Below, piece after piece: positions 5,789-9,428 of a stretch of 9,428 nt of DNA. Made by a program: the position numbers and the translations under genes. This DNA is from Bacteroidia bacterium (lineage in GTDB: Bacteria > Bacteroidota > Bacteroidia > Cytophagales > Cyclobacteriaceae): assembly GCA_016650355.1 (NCBI GenBank), contig JAENVX010000084.1, positions 1 to 9,428 on the forward strand, written 5' to 3'. The notes beneath the pieces are model-generated. The model worked only from the letters and a program-made list of their open reading frames with translations. It was not told the DNA's origin and did no database searches. Position 1 is the first letter of the stretch. Each line of letters begins with the position of its first letter.

Positions 5789-8644
5789 ATGAAGGACATC
5801 CATTTGAGGAGTCTCTATTTTTCTCACGTTCTTTCTTTTACATTCCTTGTCCTTTGCACCGCTTGCCAACAGGAATCCTCCCATCAACCATTGCCACAAA
5901 ATATTAATGAAATTGGTCAAGATAAGCCAATTGATACCATTCTTACATTAGACGAAGCACAATTATTGTATGAGGGTGGTGAAGCTTTTTTAGCCTCCAA
6001 CAAAAGAGATAGCAGCTTATACTATCATGAAAAAGCACTTGTCCTTAGGGAAAAGGTGGGTAGGAATAATAGAGAATTGTTTGATAGCTATATAAAAGTA
6101 GGACGGTTTTATCTACAGGATTTCAAATATGATGTTGCAGATAAGTACTATGAAAAAGCACAATTAATTATACGAAATTTTGGTGTACCAGTTGATGATG
6201 AGATTAATTTCCTTCTGGATTTAACGAGTATCAAGACCAACCTGAAAGATATTCCTACTGCGATTGCCATACTTAATAGATTATTAAATATTGTTCTGGT
6301 TCATCGCCCCAATGATAAATTAACACTGGGCAAGATTTACCACTCTACGGGCAACGCTTACTACACCGACAGCCAATTTGAGAAAGCCATCCTTAATTGC
6401 ACAAAGGCGGCTGCTTACTTTGGTGAGATTCAAGATTACATGAGACTGGGTGTAATGTTTTCCACATTAGGCGTGATTTACTCAGCAATGGATGAAAACA
6501 AAAATGCCATTATCAATTACAGGAAAGCCATTCAAAATCATTTAAAGTGGTCTGAGCCCGAATCTAACCAGTTGGCAATTGTCTATCTTCAAAAAGCATT
6601 TGTTCATCAGGAAATAGGTCAGTTTGATTCAGCCCAATATTATTTACAATGGAACCTGAGGATCAGGCGAAAAGTGTACGGAGAAAAAGATCCAAATACA
6701 TTTGGGGCAAAATTTTCTCTGGGGAAATTCTACACTTCAATCGGGTGTTATGATTCTGCGGTAAAGTATTCTCAAGAAAGTCTTATTTCACTGGTTAAAG
6801 ATTTTAATGACCATAACATTCGGTCCAACCCAATTGCAGGCCAAACTGAATTGAACACCGATTTAGTTTTGGGACTTGTTACTAAAGCGAATGCACTTAA
6901 GAATCTTAGTGAGCATGACCTTAAAAAGGATTACTTCGATTTATCATTAAATACTTATTTGTTAGCGGATAGTGTTTTTACAATTTTCAGAAGAAATCAA
7001 AGATACGATGATCCTCAACTGCGGGAACTTGAAATGAACTATTTGCCGTACCATCAAATGATGGAGTTGACTTTTAGCCTACATAAAAAGTCAGGAAATA
7101 TATACTATCTTAAGAAGGCAATCGAAATAATGGAGCAATCTCGGGCCGTTCTTTTAGAGAGTGCTCTTAATCGGGCACGGCAATATGATACGACTGGGGC
7201 CAATACATTCAATACCGATGAGAATACATTGATCAAACAAAGGTCTGAGATTCTGCATCAGCTTTCAATGATTAATATCTCTGAGAAGAGATTAGACTCG
7301 TTGCGTGAAGAGTTGTTATCGGTCGATAATTCATTCTCCGAATGGAAGAAGGTCATTGAGAAAAGCAATCCGAACTACTTCAATCTTAAGTATAATCAAA
7401 AGACGGTTAACCTCGAAGAAATTCAATCCTTGCTTAAAGACCGAAATAGTATTTTATTAGAATTTTTATGGAGTGATAAAAATATTTATGCATTGGCGAT
7501 AGGCGGTGATACTATAAAAACTAAAATCATACAGCAAACCGACTCGTTCAAAGTAGCCTATAATAATTTTGTCGCGCAATTGCAGGCTTCCCCTGATGAA
7601 TCAATTAAACAGGAGAATTTTGATCAGTATACTTATAACGCTAATGTGCTTTACCAAGAGCTGATCAATGATTTGCTTCCTAGCAATCTCGATTCTAACG
7701 AAGATATCAGTTTAATAATATCTGCTACCGGCCCAATGGCATCAATTCCGTTCGAGGCACTCGTTACGCAAATGCCGCAGAGCAATGACGTGAATTATAA
7801 GTTGCCATATTTGATCCATCGCTATCCCATTAGTTATGCCTATTCAACGGGCATTCTACTTAAGCAAAGCAAGTCTGAACGGGATGGGAACAAACTTCTT
7901 GCATTGGGTTTTGCGGGAAACGGATCCTCACGCGTTCAGCGGAATAATTTGAGTAACCTTCCAGGAACAGAAAAGGAAATAAACTCCATTCGACAAGTGA
8001 TGAAAAACAATACGAACAAGTATTACCTGGAAAGTGAGGCTTCCGAAACCACCTTTAAGAAGCAAGCAGCTGATTTTGACATCATTCACCTTGCAATTCA
8101 CGGTGTAGCTGATTCAACCAATGCACTTAAATCTAAACTGGTTTTTCGTTCTGAAGCAGATACAATCGAGGATAGCAATTTGTATGCACACGAATTGTAC
8201 ACACTGAATTTGAATAAGCTTGATCTTGCCGTGCTTAGCGCGTGTGAATCGGGAATAGGTAAGCAACAGGCAGGTGAAGGTGTGATGAGCATTGCCCGCG
8301 GATTTGCCTACGCTGGCTGCCCGTCATTGGTAATCAGCCTTTGGAAAATTGATGATCGTACCTCAGCTCAGGTGATGGGTAATTTTTATAAATATATATC
8401 AGCTGGTGATTATCTCGATTTTGCATTGGCCGCTTCTAAATCAGAGTATATTCGAGGCGCCAGCGAGTTTAATTCACACCCCGCTTATTGGGCTGCATTT
8501 TTACAAATAGGAGACACAAGAGGTATAGAAGCAAAAATGTCCAATTCAAAACTTTCGACACTTGCCTTCATTATTCTTTCCATTGCATCCTTGCTCATTT
8601 TTTTTCGATGGATTAGAATCAGTCGAGCAAGAATGCTGGACTGA
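5789..8644 (+). CDS. Exported TPR-CHAT protease with C-terminal membrane anchor
   Basis: This 951-residue protein has a hydrophobic N-terminal signal (about residues 9-25) ending in CTAC, an imperfect lipobox that may place Cys26 at the mature N terminus. About six TPR-like repeats span roughly residues 55-335 (for example LGKIYHSTGNAYYTDSQFEKA and LGVIYSAMDENKNAIINYRKA), with degenerate helices to ~465. A charged helical linker (about 478-525) precedes the CHAT domain (about 550-910). CHAT is a caspase/separase-type cysteine peptidase fold. Here His771 (HLAIHG) and Cys819 (LSACES) form the expected dyad, and GPMASIPFEAL, LPGTEKEI, GEGVMSIARGF and PAYWAAFLQIGD are all present, so it should be active. 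One membrane helix (about 923-939) is followed by a basic tail (RWIRISRAR), placing the C terminus in the cytoplasm and the protease in the periplasm. Substrate and role are unknown. No earlier in-frame ATG exists, and the next internal Met is residue 218. Confidence 0.9.
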   Translation: MKDIHLRSLYFSHVLSFTFLVLCTACQQESSHQPLPQNINEIGQDKPIDTILTLDEAQLLYEGGEAFLASNKRDSSLYYHEKALVLREKVGRNNRELFDSYIKVGRFYLQDFKYDVADKYYEKAQLIIRNFGVPVDDEINFLLDLTSIKTNLKDIPTAIAILNRLLNIVLVHRPNDKLTLGKIYHSTGNAYYTDSQFEKAILNCTKAAAYFGEIQDYMRLGVMFSTLGVIYSAMDENKNAIINYRKAIQNHLKWSEPESNQLAIVYLQKAFVHQEIGQFDSAQYYLQWNLRIRRKVYGEKDPNTFGAKFSLGKFYTSIGCYDSAVKYSQESLISLVKDFNDHNIRSNPIAGQTELNTDLVLGLVTKANALKNLSEHDLKKDYFDLSLNTYLLADSVFTIFRRNQRYDDPQLRELEMNYLPYHQMMELTFSLHKKSGNIYYLKKAIEIMEQSRAVLLESALNRARQYDTTGANTFNTDENTLIKQRSEILHQLSMINISEKRLDSLREELLSVDNSFSEWKKVIEKSNPNYFNLKYNQKTVNLEEIQSLLKDRNSILLEFLWSDKNIYALAIGGDTIKTKIIQQTDSFKVAYNNFVAQLQASPDESIKQENFDQYTYNANVLYQELINDLLPSNLDSNEDISLIISATGPMASIPFEALVTQMPQSNDVNYKLPYLIHRYPISYAYSTGILLKQSKSERDGNKLLALGFAGNGSSRVQRNNLSNLPGTEKEINSIRQVMKNNTNKYYLESEASETTFKKQAADFDIIHLAIHGVADSTNALKSKLVFRSEADTIEDSNLYAHELYTLNLNKLDLAVLSACESGIGKQQAGEGVMSIARGFAYAGCPSLVISLWKIDDRTSAQVMGNFYKYISAGDYLDFALAASKSEYIRGASEFNSHPAYWAAFLQIGDTRGIEAKMSNSKLSTLAFIILSIASLLIFFRWIRISRARMLD

Positions 8645-8661
8645 TCTAAGGCAAATTTATA

Positions 8662-9135
8662 TTAACGATTTAATACTTCAATAAGAGCAACTACATCTTT
8701 GGGAGTTTTAATTGTGCCATCTTTATTAATATAGAATCTTTCAAAATCTTCTGTACCCAGATAATTGAAGGATTTTTCAATCACTACTTTACTATTGGGG
8801 AATTTTCCATCAGTAATGGCTTGCTTAATACTTTCTCTAAGTTTAGGATAATAGTAGAGTACCTCTATACGATCAATGCCACTTTTCCGGAGTTTTAGTA
8901 CGGTATTATCAAGAAGATCCTCTTCAGATTTTACATGGGTACTCCAATCAACGATATCTATAGCCCTCATTGTGCCATTTATTAATACTGGATGAAATCC
9001 AATCTCGTCCCCTTTCTGTAAATTCCATCCAGGATGATCAAAGTAGATTATTTTTTGTCCTTTGGTCCCGAGTTTCATTTTTAACTCGCCTGGTGATTTT
9101 GGTGGTTGTTCGACATGACCTTGAATGTGTGACAT
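8662..9135 (-). CDS. Unrecognised 157-residue protein convergent with the CHAT gene
   Basis: I do not recognise a family. The protein has no signal peptide or membrane helix and is Lys/Glu/Asp-rich with evenly spaced hydrophobic residues, consistent with a folded cytoplasmic alpha/beta protein. The N-terminal ~18 residues are probably disordered (EQPPKSPGE). Residues ~20-62 look all-beta and end in GDEIGFHPVLINGTMRAIDI, which faintly recalls the last strands of a cold-shock/OB barrel, but no RNP motif is visible. The C-terminal part (about 73-157) has alternating strand and helix patterns (DRIEVLYYY, ESIKQAI, DVVALIEVL). It ends 17 bases from the convergent CHAT stop and begins 62 bases after the upstream TPR gene on the same strand, so it may be cotranscribed with that gene. 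It is credible as a real gene from its length, normal codon use and amphipathic patterning. Confidence 0.7.
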   Translation of the reverse strand: MSHIQGHVEQPPKSPGELKMKLGTKGQKIIYFDHPGWNLQKGDEIGFHPVLINGTMRAIDIVDWSTHVKSEEDLLDNTVLKLRKSGIDRIEVLYYYPKLRESIKQAITDGKFPNSKVVIEKSFNYLGTEDFERFYINKDGTIKTPKDVVALIEVLNR

Positions 9136-9152
9136 AACTTTTGGTTTTAGAT

Positions 9153-9167
9153 TAAATAATTTATTTA
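9153..9167. repeat. 15-base AT-only inverted repeat between the two minus-strand genes
   Basis: TAAATAA and TTATTTA flank a single T, a perfect inverted repeat 18 bases upstream of the minus-strand start at 9135 and downstream of the TPR gene's stop. It could be an operator or part of a promoter. AT-only palindromes arise easily by chance in a spacer of this composition, so a regulatory role is unproven. Confidence 0.25.
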
Positions 9168-9197
9168 TAACTCACCGGTTTTGCATAGCACTGGGGT

Positions 9198-9428
9198 TTA
9201 ATCGAGTTCGTTTAAAAGTTTACGCGCCTTCTCGCCATAGGTGCTGCTTTTGCTTATCTCCCACAATGTTGCTTTCACACGTTCTAATTTATTCATTTTC
9301 AGGTAAGTAAGTGCCAGGTACCATTTCGCCTGTGTTACCAGGTCGCTGTGATTGGTGAGCATGTGTTTAAACGTTTTTTCTGCTTCCTGCAATTGACCGG
9401 CTTCTAATTGCGCATTGCCCATACACAA
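9198..9428 (-). CDS. C-terminal end of a TPR-repeat protein, 5' part outside the window
   Basis: The frame is open to the window edge and its first visible codon is TTG, read internally as Leu, so the true start lies beyond 9428. The visible 76 residues form about two TPR-like helical pairs: GNAQLEAGQLQEAEKTFKHML, then AKWYLALTYLKMNKLERVKATLWEI, and a terminal amphipathic helix (YGEKARKLLNEL). This WYLAL...A...L..I pattern with a final LL..L is typical of the ends of Bacteroidota TPR proteins, some of which have a membrane helix and an anti-sigma-like N terminus. That N-terminal part is not visible here, so no function beyond a protein-protein interaction scaffold can be claimed. The downstream 157-residue gene follows after 62 bases on the same strand. 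Confidence 0.8.
   Translation of the reverse strand: MCMGNAQLEAGQLQEAEKTFKHMLTNHSDLVTQAKWYLALTYLKMNKLERVKATLWEISKSSTYGEKARKLLNELD

Noticed and set aside
5789..8644. TPR-CHAT protein as a Craspase (type III-E CRISPR) component
   Set aside because: No CRISPR array or Cas7-11-like gene is present, and the export signal and membrane helix are incompatible with the cytosolic Csx29 role.
9125..9310. 61-codon + strand open frame across the intergenic gap near the right end
   Set aside because: Antisense to the TPR gene and the start of the 157-residue gene, with no ribosome binding site or family resemblance.

Overview
The window looks like chromosome from a member of the Bacteroidota, most plausibly a Cytophagales-type lineage (the order is a guess). 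Base composition is around 40% G+C. Start codons mostly lack Shine-Dalgarno sequences. One candidate promoter has the TTG / TAnnTTTG spacing typical of this phylum. The gene content (a TamB-like AsmA protein divergent from tsaD, an FlK-type hotdog protein beside smpB, a short HNH protein, and a TPR-CHAT protein with an export signal) is also typical. I see no tRNA, rRNA, CRISPR array, insertion sequence or complete mobile element.

Left edge (1-2369). The first ~83 bases are about 71% G+C and read as an open, GC3-rich frame on the + strand. They do not belong with what follows and abruptly end a minus-strand TamB-like envelope protein, whose C-terminal half is missing. A chimeric contig end is the simplest explanation.

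Housekeeping block (2368-5072, + strand). tsaD (tRNA t6A synthesis), an FlK-like hotdog thioesterase, smpB (trans-translation) and a signal-less SH3-NlpC/P60 peptidase lie head to tail with gaps of 7, -4 and 11 bases, which suggests one operon. The tsaD start codon overlaps the divergent tamB-like start codon inside a CCATGG palindrome, so the two genes share no free intergenic DNA.

Middle (5073-5788). A 167-residue HNH endonuclease-fold protein stands alone behind a candidate Bacteroidota-type promoter that would yield a nearly leaderless mRNA. About 120 bases of AT-rich spacer follow.

Right part (5789-9428). A 951-residue protein carries an N-terminal export signal, about six TPR-like repeats, a helical linker, a CHAT (caspase/separase-type) protease domain with the His/Cys dyad intact, and a C-terminal membrane helix. 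It converges with two minus-strand genes: an unrecognised 157-residue protein and the 3' end of a TPR protein that runs off the window. This CHAT region is the least ordinary part of the window: the predicted topology puts a caspase-fold protease outside the cytoplasm, and its partners and substrate cannot be read from this sequence.
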